Source: Panicum virgatum
Lineage: Eukaryota > Streptophyta > Magnoliopsida > Poales > Poaceae
Reading direction: 5' to 3'
NCBI RefSeq assembly: GCF_016808335.1
Contig: NC_053149.1
Span: forward strand, 27,463,339-27,527,338
DNA length: 64,000 nucleotides
Shown in pieces: positions 11,452-21,644 of this stretch; the stretch's first letter is position 1; every line of letters begins with the position of its first letter. The notes beneath the pieces were generated by a model that ran no database searches, was not told the origin of the DNA, and saw nothing but the letters and a program-made list of their open reading frames with translations. The translations under genes and the position numbers were made by a program.

Positions 11452-12012
11452 TGTTGGAAATTTATGATCTCAGGATAACAACCTAGATTTACATGGCAAT
11501 AATTTCCACAAATTAGAGATAACATACCAAATATATTCATGTACCGTGATTGGCAAGTACACCTAATGTTTCCATCTATAAGTCGGCCCCGGTCCCACAG
11601 TGCTATCTATAAATATGAGACGGAGGGGTACCCTCTGGAACACTAATCAGTTAATCTCGCGATTAGCGAAACACCAATCAATTAGAGCGCTGGAGGGGCT
11701 GGAAGCGCGACTTCCTCATCTACTTCGTGGCAGGCACAAGGAGTTGCTGTTCCTCATCTACTTCGTGGCATGCACAAGGAGGAGTTGCTGCTCGTCAAGA
11801 ACTTCATCAACAGAGAGATCTAAATCTCTCCAATGGTGAAGATCAAGTCTATTTCATCTACATCAGTCATCAGCCCTACTACTACAACTACAGAGGCGTC
11901 TATGGATTCAAGAAGCTCTGGTCAGTATTAATCTAATTAATTCTGCATTAAGTAATTAGTGATCATGATTAGACTAAGCTAAGATCCTGTTTATGATTAA
12001 TTAATTCTAACA
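11452..12012 (+). repeat. Left (5') LTR of the Copia-like element
   Basis: A 561-bp repeat matching 17777-18337. It holds CTATAAATA at about 11,605-11,613, probably the TATA box that drives the element, and short ORFs that are also present in the other LTR and are not genes. Confidence 0.92.
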
Positions 12013-12779
12013 ATCGGTATCAAGAGCCATCTTAGATCTGTCATGATCCTAATCCAGAGCCATCAAGTTCGAAGCCTCTGATTAATGTAAGTTTAGATCT
12101 GTTTCGTGCTTAATCATAGGTAATTAATGCTGATATGGATCTAATCATTTAAGTGCTATATGCAAATCAGTGCAATGCAATTAGTAGATTGGATCTACTA
12201 TTCTGTTTGCGTGAAATAAACACATATTGGATCTGTTATATGCAATTAGTGATGTCCAGCGTGATGTGTATGCTGATTAATGTTCTACTTTGTGCATATA
12301 CGTGCGACTAAGCTTCCTCATCCGCACTATTATAATGTGCAAAGTAATCGACTTGATTAAACTAAGATTAAGTCCCTGCACGTAAGGTTTTATGGGCGAA
12401 TTAAATTAAGGTCAATGTTTATGAAGTCATTAGCCTTATCCTATTCAGATTAGATTATGAGTAATGCAAATCTTAATCTGATTAGGCTAAGTAGCTCGGA
12501 TTAGATCTAAACAATTATGTTTACGCTAATTCATGTTTAGGCCGAGGCACTTTCATGTTAATTGATGATTAAGTTAAGTAATTACAGTTAGGGTTTACGA
12601 TTGCTATTAATCTGTTCCCCAAATTAGCCCCTGTTCATACTTATTCCGCAAAATTAAAGTCAAGTCCATGCAATTAGATCCAAATCCATGAGATTTGTTG
12701 CATCCGTAAGCATTGAGAAGAAGGGGAAAGCGAATCTCAGATCGCATCAAGAAAAATCCAAATTTTCCTAACCCTAACC

Positions 12780-13600
12780 CTAATCCAAGGTTAAGAATGA
12801 AGAAAACTTACCTCGGTTCACGATGCGGTGCGCATCAGGCGCGCACCGGTCCAGCCAGTAGCACCGTGAGGAGCCCTTGACGGCCGTGCGTGCGATTAGT
12901 ACGCACGCACGCGCCGGCGAAGGGCCCTGGACGATGCATGACCAAGACCGGCGCTCGGGATGGTGGCCATGAGATGGCAACACCACCGCTTGCGGCGCAC
13001 GCCGCTACCGCGCACGGCGAGGGCCCCGCACATGAGCAGGATGCGGCACGCGGCCCAGCGCGTGGCCGGCCATGACTTGCGCCAGCGCCTCGGGCGGATC
13101 ACGGCGCATGAGCGGCGGCCGCGGCACCCACCGCACACGGCGCTACCTGCGGCCCCGCGCGCGCGTAAGGCGGCAGCCGTGGCCAGCCTCTGCGGCAGGA
13201 ACTCGACACCCGCGCGTGAGCATCAAGCGGCGGAGCAGGCCAGGGCCCCGCGTGCGCAGTGGCGCGAGAGCGCTCGCGGTACGCTGGGGCACGGCACCAG
13301 GCCCACGCATGAGGCGCATGGGCATCAGGTGCGCACTGCGCGCATGCGAGGCGCATCAGGGGCGTTGCCGGCGACCGCCGGATCCCTGGCGGCGGCGCTG
13401 GACATTAATGGCATGAGGAGCGGCGGCTGGGGAAAGAGATGGGAGAGGGAGTGAGGCCTTCTTCCGACTGCCTTCATCATTTTAATATGAAGCTCAATGA
13501 GCTCTAGATCGTCCGATAGACATGGACGGCTTGGATGGAGCCCGATTAGGGTTTCGGCTCCTGGCGGGCCAAACCGATTTGGGCCAAACTGGGCCACGCA
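12780..13600. other. GC-rich island inside the Copia-like element
   Basis: About 800 bp of very GC-rich DNA in an otherwise AT-rich interior. All frames on both strands are open for long stretches because stop codons are rare, so open frames mean little. Degenerate copies of a motif like AGGGCCCCGCGCATGAG recur. At the left edge the - strand reads CCGAG|GTAAGT, a good splice donor. It could be a captured host exon in antisense, or decayed internal repeats. Confidence 0.4.
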
Positions 13601-14555
13601 CGCTGCTGGTTTGCGCGACTCGGGAGTTTTCAGCCTGATTATGAGCTTTAGCCCGGTTTAAGTTTTAAAGTTTTTCTTTTACTATTTTGATGAGTTAAGC
13701 TTTAATTGAGTTATTGTTCACATTTAAAGGCTTTATTTAATTACTGTTGTTTATGTTTAAGGCTTTAATTATTTTCTGTTGCACTTATTATTACCAGCAT
13801 TATATTTATTTAATATCCATGAGTATTTATTTTATATTTGAGATATCTATTGTTTATAATTTCGCAAATAAGTTTATTGCTTAATTTATCTATGATAGAT
13901 ATTTCTCAATTATGAATAGTGATATTTTCCATAATTCTGATGTTATAAGGTCAATTTAAAAATAATTATGGAAAATCATCTTTGATAATGAGTTCAATTT
14001 CGGGCTATTGATGAGTCTTGTTTTTCAGCACAATTAATTCATAATGCTAGATGTGCTTGTTAAATGAGAAAGAATCTAAAGATTAATGAGCCTTATCTTT
14101 TGTAAGTGCAATAAAGTTTAAATTTTCAGTGCAATTAAGTTTGATAAGGTTTTATGCACTGATTATATAATGCAAAGTTTAAGATTTTATAAGGCTTATA
14201 TCTAAAGTGAAATTTAATCTCTTTATGATTTATGTGTTATTTCACTGCTTAAGTTTGAGTTTAAAATCCAGAATAAGTTTATTTGCCTTAATGTTTTCAT
14301 TATGCTTTATTGATGAACATTGCATTAGTTCGCATTGTTTAAGCCGAAAAATTATATTTTTCCACCATGTGCAATTAAGATGCTCTCTAATCAAATGGAA
14401 CCATCGAGAAGTTTGATTAGAGTACACTTGTAATTAATTCCGACCATCGTTGTTTTAATTATGAGTTAATGATAAGTTTCGTTTGTTTTCCCCATCGGTG
14501 ATGCAAATTGAAACTTATGGCATGATTTTAATCAGACCATCATAGGGTTAATCTT

Positions 14556-15214
14556 GTGCCTTTATGTGCATCTTGTTGTATAAGATTATTGAGACTTCAA
14601 TTTTATGATTTTTCAGTGGATTATAAGGACTTACTAAGTACCATTGAGCCCTTTAATGGCACCAACTTTCCTAAGTGGAATAATGAGGTGTGTGCAGTTC
14701 TCAGAGTTCTCGACTTTGATTACGCACTTTATGAGTATAAACCTGTCAATCCTTCTATAAGTACTGAGAATCATAATGAGCAATTAATTTGGAGAAATGG
14801 TAAAAATCCAACGAATTTGCAAAATTAGTTATAAAACATTCAATCTCAGATGCCATAAGGGGAGCATTTCCTTATAGGAAGGATGATAGGGAACTAAATG
14901 TTAAGGAGTTTATGAACTCCATTAAGGAATGTTATAAAATTAATTATTCCAACTTCCTCATAAATAAGTTGTCTACCTCACGTTATGATGGGCGCAATGG
15001 ACTAAGTATACACATTAAGAGCATGTACAATATGGCTGCGGAGTTGAAAGCACTTGGCAGGTTCATCTCTGATGATTTGCTGGTGCCATATCTTATGGCT
15101 TCTCTACTAGAGAATTATAATAAGCATGCTCAAAATGTGGATACTCCAGTAAGATATAAGTTATGTGAGTCACTTCATCAAGTGCAATGGAAGAATAATA
15201 AAGTTGTCTCATAA
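14556..15214 (+). pseudogene. Decayed Copia Gag (UBN2-type)
   Basis: Two frames, 14556-14828 and 14912-15214, together resemble the Gag polypeptide of plant Copia elements: FNGTNFPKWNNEVCAVL near the start, then the segment around MNSIKECY, YDGRNGLSIHI and MYNMAAELKALGRFISDD. The frame changes near 14,825 by one base, and the second part stops at 15,212-15,214 before any zinc knuckle. It cannot give a full Gag. Confidence 0.7.
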
Positions 15215-17776
15215 GCTCTTTTAAGTTAAAGTTTCCCCTAAATTTTGGTGGATTGATTGAGATGCATTCCCAGTAGGTCATTAAGTCTGACCCATAAGAT
15301 CAGGGAGTTCAAGGGGAGCAAAGTTTAATGATGATGATGATGAAGAAGATGTTAAATGCTTCGCATTAGTTTTATATATTTAGTCATATTTGTTTTCAGT
15401 AATAAGTGATTCTGAACAATTTTTAAGTTTTGAGATAATAAGTATATCATCATTGTTGATTTTGCTATCTTGTCAAGGAATTATTTTATTTATTTCTTGC
15501 ATATTGTGTAATGCTTCAATAAGTTGTTTATGAGACCTTGTCGAAATTGTGATATTATTAGTTAAATCACATTTCGAAGGGGAGAATTGGAATGTCTCAT
15601 CAAGTATAAGAGATACTCCAGTTGTAATGTCTCATAAGAATGAGAGATACTCCAGTCATTAGATGTAAGACTATAAAGAGTTATCACCATATTTTATTTG
15701 CCCATAAAGATTGATATTCAAAAGGCTTAATTAGAAAATCGGCTCATATAAAGGGTGAATATGATGGAGAACGCTAAAAAAAACCCATTGTGACAGGAGA
15801 ATTACTCCATAAAGCCAATTGTCTCAAATAAAGTTAAGTGTGACTTTATTCATTATTCTGGCCATCGCTGATTAATGGATACATGTTCACAAAGTTTTGT
15901 TGCTCTAGTTCATTTTAGCCATCGCTATTTGACTAGTTCAATGAAGCTCGAGACTTTTGAAGTATGGCTTATATTTATCATTTCTGGCCATCGCTGTTTG
16001 GTAAATATTTGACCATAAACTTTGCTGCTCTTGTTCATTTCTAGCCATCGCTGGTGTGAGCTTGATTAGTAAAGGAAATTGATCAATGGTATACTAAAGA
16101 TAAAGAACTTATGTCATGATGAGCTACCATTTATGGATATCCTAATAAGTCTGAGGGTATCATTTCTACCACTATAATTGTCTCAACCATTGTGTTTCTA
16201 AAGGAATGCAAAGATCAGTTGTTTCAACTGTTGTGTTCTTAAAAGAATGCAGAGATTAGTGGGAGTCGGTGGGAGCTCACAAAGGAGGAAGAGATGATTT
16301 GGAGAGATGTGGGCTTAGTTACCCCGCATCGATGATTCAAGTAGCAGAATCTCATAATATTTAACTCATGCCATTAGTTAAGTAAACCTCCATCTTAAGC
16401 TACCATATATTTTGTTGAGGATTCTCATAAGTTGATTAATCCCAACATGAATATGTGATATATAATAACTGTTGATGTTGGCATAAAAGAATGACCTCAT
16501 TCGTTTTGAAGGTCACTATAAAGGAGGCCATAAATTGAGTCTATGAGCTTTAGTATAAATTTGTGATGGAATCAAATTAGTATCTTGCCATGATCATGAT
16601 TCCGAAAGAAAATTAAAATACTGAGCTTATAGCTTACCATGATTCTAAATGTTTATGGATAAAGGTATGTACTGAGATTAAGGTGGAAAATTTACTATCC
16701 TAGTACTTAAGTGGATGATGCTCTACTAAGTAAAGTGGCGATTAGAATATGCCACTAAGGTTGAGAGCATTTCTATCCTTCAATTAGATTTAAATTAATC
16801 TTGGTGAAAGCCTCTTATACTTTGGGCACTAATGTACACTAAGATTGGACCAAAGAAGTATTAGGATTACCACTAGAGATGTAAGCTGTCCAAAGTGGTA
16901 AATGTGAATAATGTTAAGATACGCTGTTCTATTTTGCATAGTAAAGCAAATTATGTCTAATACCCTAAGAATAAAGTTGAGATAAAGTTAAGGAAGACGT
17001 TCCTTATGCTTCAATCTTTTGAAGCTTATGCATGAGTCTCTAAGTGATTGACTTTGCATTTGTAAGCCGGAAATCCTTATGTGTTTAATATTATCCAAAA
17101 GAGGTCCATTGGATAATGTACAAGACACCATAGCATGCTTGTTTATTATAAATTATTTAGCTAAGAGTTCTGTAAGAGTGTGAGGATGTAAAAGTGCACA
17201 TTATATTATGTCCTTCACTTTCGCAGAAAAGAGCAATTTTATTGAGAGCTCTAAGCAAACTTGGCATAATGAAAGCTGAGATTGCATAAGGCATGTTTTA
17301 ACTTATCAAGCTTTAGAATTATATTCCGGTGTTAAGTTTATGGACAGCAAATTGATACTGCTATGATTGCAGTATTCATTCGAGTAACAACATAATTATT
17401 GATGATGTATAGACTACTGATGATTAAGTATTATGTTGTGAAAGAAAGGTCCCAGGATCAAGTTATTAAAGTTAAAGAAATAAGTTTGAGTTTATGCTAG
17501 CAAGTTATTCAAGACTTGTCACTCATCTCATTTAAATTTTCGCGAAATTAAGTATGAGATTTGTGAACGGTCTTGGACCTGATTCTGGATATATGATCAT
17601 TCCCAAATAAGTAATAAGCGTTCTATCGAGGTATTGCAGTGAACTGTGGGTAATGGAGTCCCGGTAGTGAATTAAATACTACTGACGACGCATTGGTCCG
17701 GTCTTACTGTTGTACTGAGTGTGAACATAAGTTTAAAGCGAACCTAAGTTGTTAACCGTTCGATCAAGTGGGAGAA
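15215..17776. other. Non-coding 3' half of the Copia-like element
   Basis: AT-rich, no ORF of note. It holds several short decayed tandem repeats: an about 126-bp unit at about 15,858-16,100 with GCCATCGCT at 15861, 15918, 15987 and 16044, an about 40-bp direct repeat at 15,591-15,660, and an about 44-bp repeat at 16,185-16,265. Pol-derived sequence was not recognised. Confidence 0.6.
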
Positions 17777-18337
17777 TGTTGGAAATTTATGATCTCAGGA
17801 TAACAATCTAGATTTACATGGCAATAATTTCCACAAATTAGAGATAACATACCAAATATATTCATGTACCGTGATTGGCAGGTACACCTAATGTTTTCAT
17901 CTATAAGTCGGCCCCGGTCCCACAGTGCTGTCTATAAATATGAGACGGAGGGGTACCCTCTGGAACACTAATCAGTTAATCTCGCGATTAGCGAAACACA
18001 TATCAATTAGAGCGCTGGAGGGGCTGGAAGCGCGACTTCCTCATCTACTTCGTGGCAGGCACAAGGAGTTGCTGTTCCTCATCTACTTCGTGGCATGCAC
18101 AAGGAGGAGTTGCTGCTCGTCAAGAACTTCATCAACAGAGAGATCTAAATCTCTCCAATGGTGAAGATCAAGTCTATTTCATCTACATCAGTCATCAGCC
18201 CTACTACTACAACTACAGAGGCGTCTATGGATTCAAGAAGCTCTGGTCAGTATTAATCTAATTAATTCTGCATTAAGTAATTAGTGATCATGATTAGACT
18301 AAGCTAAGATCCTGTTTATGATTAATTAATTCTAACA
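17777..18337 (+). repeat. Right (3') LTR of the Copia-like element
   Basis: A 561-bp repeat, nearly identical to 11452-12012. The polypurine tract AAGTGGGAGAA lies directly to its left and the TSD ttgta directly to its right. Confidence 0.92.
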
Positions 18338-18342
18338 TTGTA

Positions 18343-19884
18343 CTTGTATATAGGTACATGTTTAATAGGTAAATTCTTTTGGTATACATAAATAGTACAT
18401 GTTTTCGAAATTTTGGTACAAGGAATGGATAATATAAAGATAAAAGAATGGTATATATTAACCCTTTTTGTCGATAAATTGAGTACTAATAGCATAAATA
18501 TTTGGCTTCTTCAACACGGCTTCATTTAGAAACATATCTTACATAACAAGGTTTTTGCACCCCTTTTTGCTAAAAAAATATTTGTTCCGAAGAGAAGTCA
18601 AGATGTGGCATCTTTACATTACATGCAATTCACTTTTAATATAAACAGAAGTCAACCGATAAGGACACTACTAGAAAACAGAATTTCCTTATGTGCTAGG
18701 AATGTAACCGTAACCGTTAGGAGTATAGGGAAAAACTATCAGAAAAATTAATTCTGATGGAAAGCCGACAAGGATAAAATGATAGAGAAATTATAATTGC
18801 ATATTAGTATACAAAAATTAAATTTTCTTGTGAGCCTTCGTGGTACCGTAATTTTTTTTTCTATCACATAGTAGGGAAATTTCGGTTAGGTTTTGTTGCT
18901 GTGAGCTCTAGCTTCTTGGCGTGTTGGAGCACTCACACTAAATCAGTTTGCGTGGGACGTGGCACATTTCAGCACACTGGAGACGTGATTGTGTGTTGCG
19001 GTGGGTTTTGGTTACATCATATAGTACCAGCAGTCACGTGTGATGAGCCTTTCAGCACACATCACGCTGGGACTGCGATGAGTAAACAGAAAAGCTTAAA
19101 AAATAAGGAACGGTTTGAGGATAAGGATAATCGAGGATGCATCGAATTATAACATCCAACTAGAAAACCGTGACTTTGAATGGAATGCAGCGAAAACTGG
19201 AGAAATCGGTGGAAAAAGAAAAAGAATACTTCGTTGTTACCGTGCAAGTTCATCCAACGCCCAAGGTCGGCATCGGTCTAGGAGGCAACTATATAGGCCA
19301 GTCGTGGCGCGCCGGCATCCATCGTAAGCGACGTACGATACCGATTTGAATTAATTTCTCGGTCCAACAGCAACTAGCTAGTCCACAAGCACGGTGCGCC
19401 CATTTACTTGTGGACGTTCCGTTCCTTTGCGTTGATACAAAGAAAAACACGGTGCCCGCACGCACGCACGTCCTTAGCATGGACGGCGACCTCCAGGCTC
19501 CAACGACCCGGCCCGCTCTCCGGAGACGGGGGGATGAGCGACGGCGAGGAATTCAAGGAGAGGCGCTCGCACCCGGCTTGATGGCTGATGGGCACTAGCG
19601 ATGCTCATCAGTGTTCACACCGACGCTTCCTGCATCTTGCGTTTCCACATCACTGCTTGTAGCTTTTGGAGCGGAGGAAACTAAAGGTGGACCACGTCGT
19701 GCAATCAGGGCCATACCAAAATTTTTGAGATTCTGATGCAAGATATAAAATGGGGTTCTATATTTCATAAATATAAATAACCAAAATAAATTAAAATTCA
19801 TCATTTAACTTCATGTATTTAGCAATGATAAGAAATGATATATAGGATTCTATCGCAACAGCTAGTTCCTGTTTAACATGCACA
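18343..19884. other. Intergenic DNA between two transposons
   Basis: No supported gene. A lone CACTA-type terminus lies at 18,666. Otherwise the stretch is AT-rich with a more GC-balanced part at 18,890-19,600 that shows only short chance frames. Confidence 0.4.
18666..18681 (+). mobile_element. Lone CACTA terminal sequence
   Basis: CACTACTAGAAAACAG is identical to the first 16 bases of the CACTA end at 52,674. No inverted partner was found before 19,885, so this is a solitary end, either of a deleted element or of one whose other end has decayed. Confidence 0.4.
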
Positions 19885-19914
19885 CACTACTACAAAAACG
19901 TTGATTTGTCTCGG

Positions 19915-20085
19915 TTGGGAAACCGCTGTTGTCCCGGTTTCCCAACCGGGAACGCCTGTCCGGGACAAAAGGGGGTGCCCTTTTGTCCCGGGTGTGGCAA
20001 CCGGGACAAAAGGTGCAGCCAGCGCCCACGTGGCTGGCGCACCATTTTGTCCCGGTTGGTGTTACCAACCGGGACAAAATGTCTC
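19915..20085. repeat. Left subterminal repeat array of CACTA element 1
   Basis: Inverted and direct copies of a core TTTTGTCCCGGTTGG, arranged as short hairpins. Such units are the binding sites for CACTA DNA-binding proteins in known families. Confidence 0.8.
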
Positions 20086-20159
20086 TTTTTTTATGTTTTT
20101 CTTTTCTCAATTCTTTTTCTATTTCAATTATACTTTTGCATTTCAATTAAACTTATGTA

Positions 20160-20532
20160 TTGGAATTCAGTGTGTATGATCTCCACTAATATATACATAT
20201 ATATATAGTTACTTATATAATATTTATCCTAGATAGTTTTCATATATAAATTAATTCACTTATATATATATGTATACACATATCTATACATGTGAATTCC
20301 TTTACATATGAAAATGTCTAGGACCAATATTATATAAATATATATACACATATATATTATTGGAGTGCTTATATATATAATACATACATACTCCATCATA
20401 TTTGCATAGGTATATTCGTTCTTAATTACATAGTAGAATTCGCCTTTTGGAAATTTAATACATACATACTCATAAATAGAAATTTAATACATAGACACAC
20501 ATATATATTTACATAGTTATATTCGTTCTTAA
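20160..20532. other. AT-rich spacer in CACTA element 1
   Basis: TA-rich simple-sequence-like DNA (many ATATAT and TACATA steps) between the left subterminal array and the last exon; probably 3' UTR and flank of the transposon gene. Confidence 0.5.
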
Positions 20533-21644
20533 TTACATATATACGCGTATATTGTCATATTTACTGTGATTGTCAATATTAGATATTCCATCATAGTAGA
20601 ATTCGCCTTTTGGATCGAGGACTTGCTCAACAATAAATCCGGAGAATTGTTCTTGAATCGCCATAATCTTTTCCTCCGGTATGAGTTTATCGCGCATCTC
20701 CCCGACCTATGGAAAAAGGGGATAATTAATTTCGACTAATTAAAATACGAGTTCAAATATTAACAAGTTTTTTTACTTACTTCCTCCTCCCAATCTGTCC
20801 AGCCCTTTGGAGGACCTACCAGACCATGGATGTTCTCGCATACATAGTATGCGCACAATACAGTGCCTGGTTTCTGCCTCATACACTTTAAGAGAGAAGA
20901 AATTATCAGGTATTTACATGAATATATAATAAAACTAATGAATCGTGCAACGAATCATCCAAGCGCGTACCGGAAAATCTGTCTTGATCTTCAATTCCTT
21001 GTCAAATTTGCCTGGATGATTTTTAGCGAATTCTTTCCAAACCCTGTGTATGATTAGAACAATTATAGTCAAGTAACAAAGTGATTCAAATTATCGGTCA
21101 TGGACGGAGTAGTGGTAGAATTACTTTTTCATCATGTTAAGAAGATTTTCGTATTGTTCTGGAGGTCTCCTCAATGAGTCCATAACCACGAGTAGGCTCT
21201 TCTCGGGAATTATGACAATTAGGACAAAGTGTTCACTACAAGATTATACGGAGGCAGTTCTTGGTAGTTAAGGTTTAAACAATTCGATTATAGAATAGAA
21301 AGAGTTAGACGGAAGGAATCACTCACGCAAAGTTGTAAGGAAACAATATCATTTGCTTGTTGTGATGAACGCTTATGTACTTGAACAAGTTTTGGAATAT
21401 GTCATCGGGATTGTCCCGTAGAAGCCTCCAATTACAAGTAATTGGGTCGATGAAGCCGAGGTGAGAGTATCCCTTTCTTCTGCAAGTATGTATCTCCATT
21501 CTACATGATACCGAATAAATTAAGAGATCAGTATGTTGAGATCATGCAAAACAATACGTAAGGAGAGTAAAATACTTACAGAACCCACAAGCCGACCATA
21601 GAGATGTCGAGGGCCTCCTGATGGAATAGTTGGTAAATTTCTTC
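20533..21644 (-). pseudogene. C-terminal Ulp1-type protease exons of CACTA element 1
   Basis: Downstream of an in-frame TAG (21645-21647, TGG in the expected frame) the reading continues through spliced exons: tail 21644-21580, then 21500-21327, 21235-21125, 21043-20971, 20885-20781 and 20706-20533 with stop TAA. All introns begin GT and end AG. They spell a C48/Ulp1-like peptidase: catalytic His in EHFVLIVIIP, Asp in LLVVMDSLRRP, then the Gln/Cys block RQKPGTVLCAYYVCE. Such domains are common in plant CACTA and Mutator-like elements; the cellular family cleaves SUMO conjugates, but the role in transposition is not settled. The residues look intact, so the single stop codon is the main damage. 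Confidence 0.72.

Larger units (their letters stand above)
11452..18337 (+). mobile_element. Complete non-autonomous Copia-like LTR retrotransposon
   Basis: LTRs of 561 bp at 11452-12012 and 17777-18337 begin TGTTGG and end AACA. They are flanked by the 5-bp target duplication ttgta (11447-11451 and 18338-18342). A primer site CGGTATCAAGAGCC close to the initiator-tRNA-Met type follows the left LTR at 12014. A polypurine tract AAGTGGGAGAA precedes the right LTR. The 5.8-kb interior holds only a decayed gag; there is no protease, integrase, reverse transcriptase or RNase H. By hand count the LTRs differ at about six positions (about 1%), so the insertion is recent and must have used proteins from a relative. 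The right LTR ends the unit cleanly. Confidence 0.92.

Noticed and set aside
12890..13454. Several long frames on both strands
   Set aside because: The region is so GC-rich that stop codons are rare. Products are Arg/Ala/His-rich with no domain, and frames overlap on both strands.
15861..16053. CRISPR-like spaced repeats (GCCATCGCT)
   Set aside because: The repeats are too short and the spacers are themselves repeated; it is a decayed 126-bp tandem duplication in a plant retroelement.
19901..20179. Overlapping + frames with repeated CPG and TGTKG-like peptides
   Set aside because: They are translations of the CACTA subterminal palindromes (TTTTGTCCCGGTTGG); the same strings appear on both strands and at 25,359-25,838.
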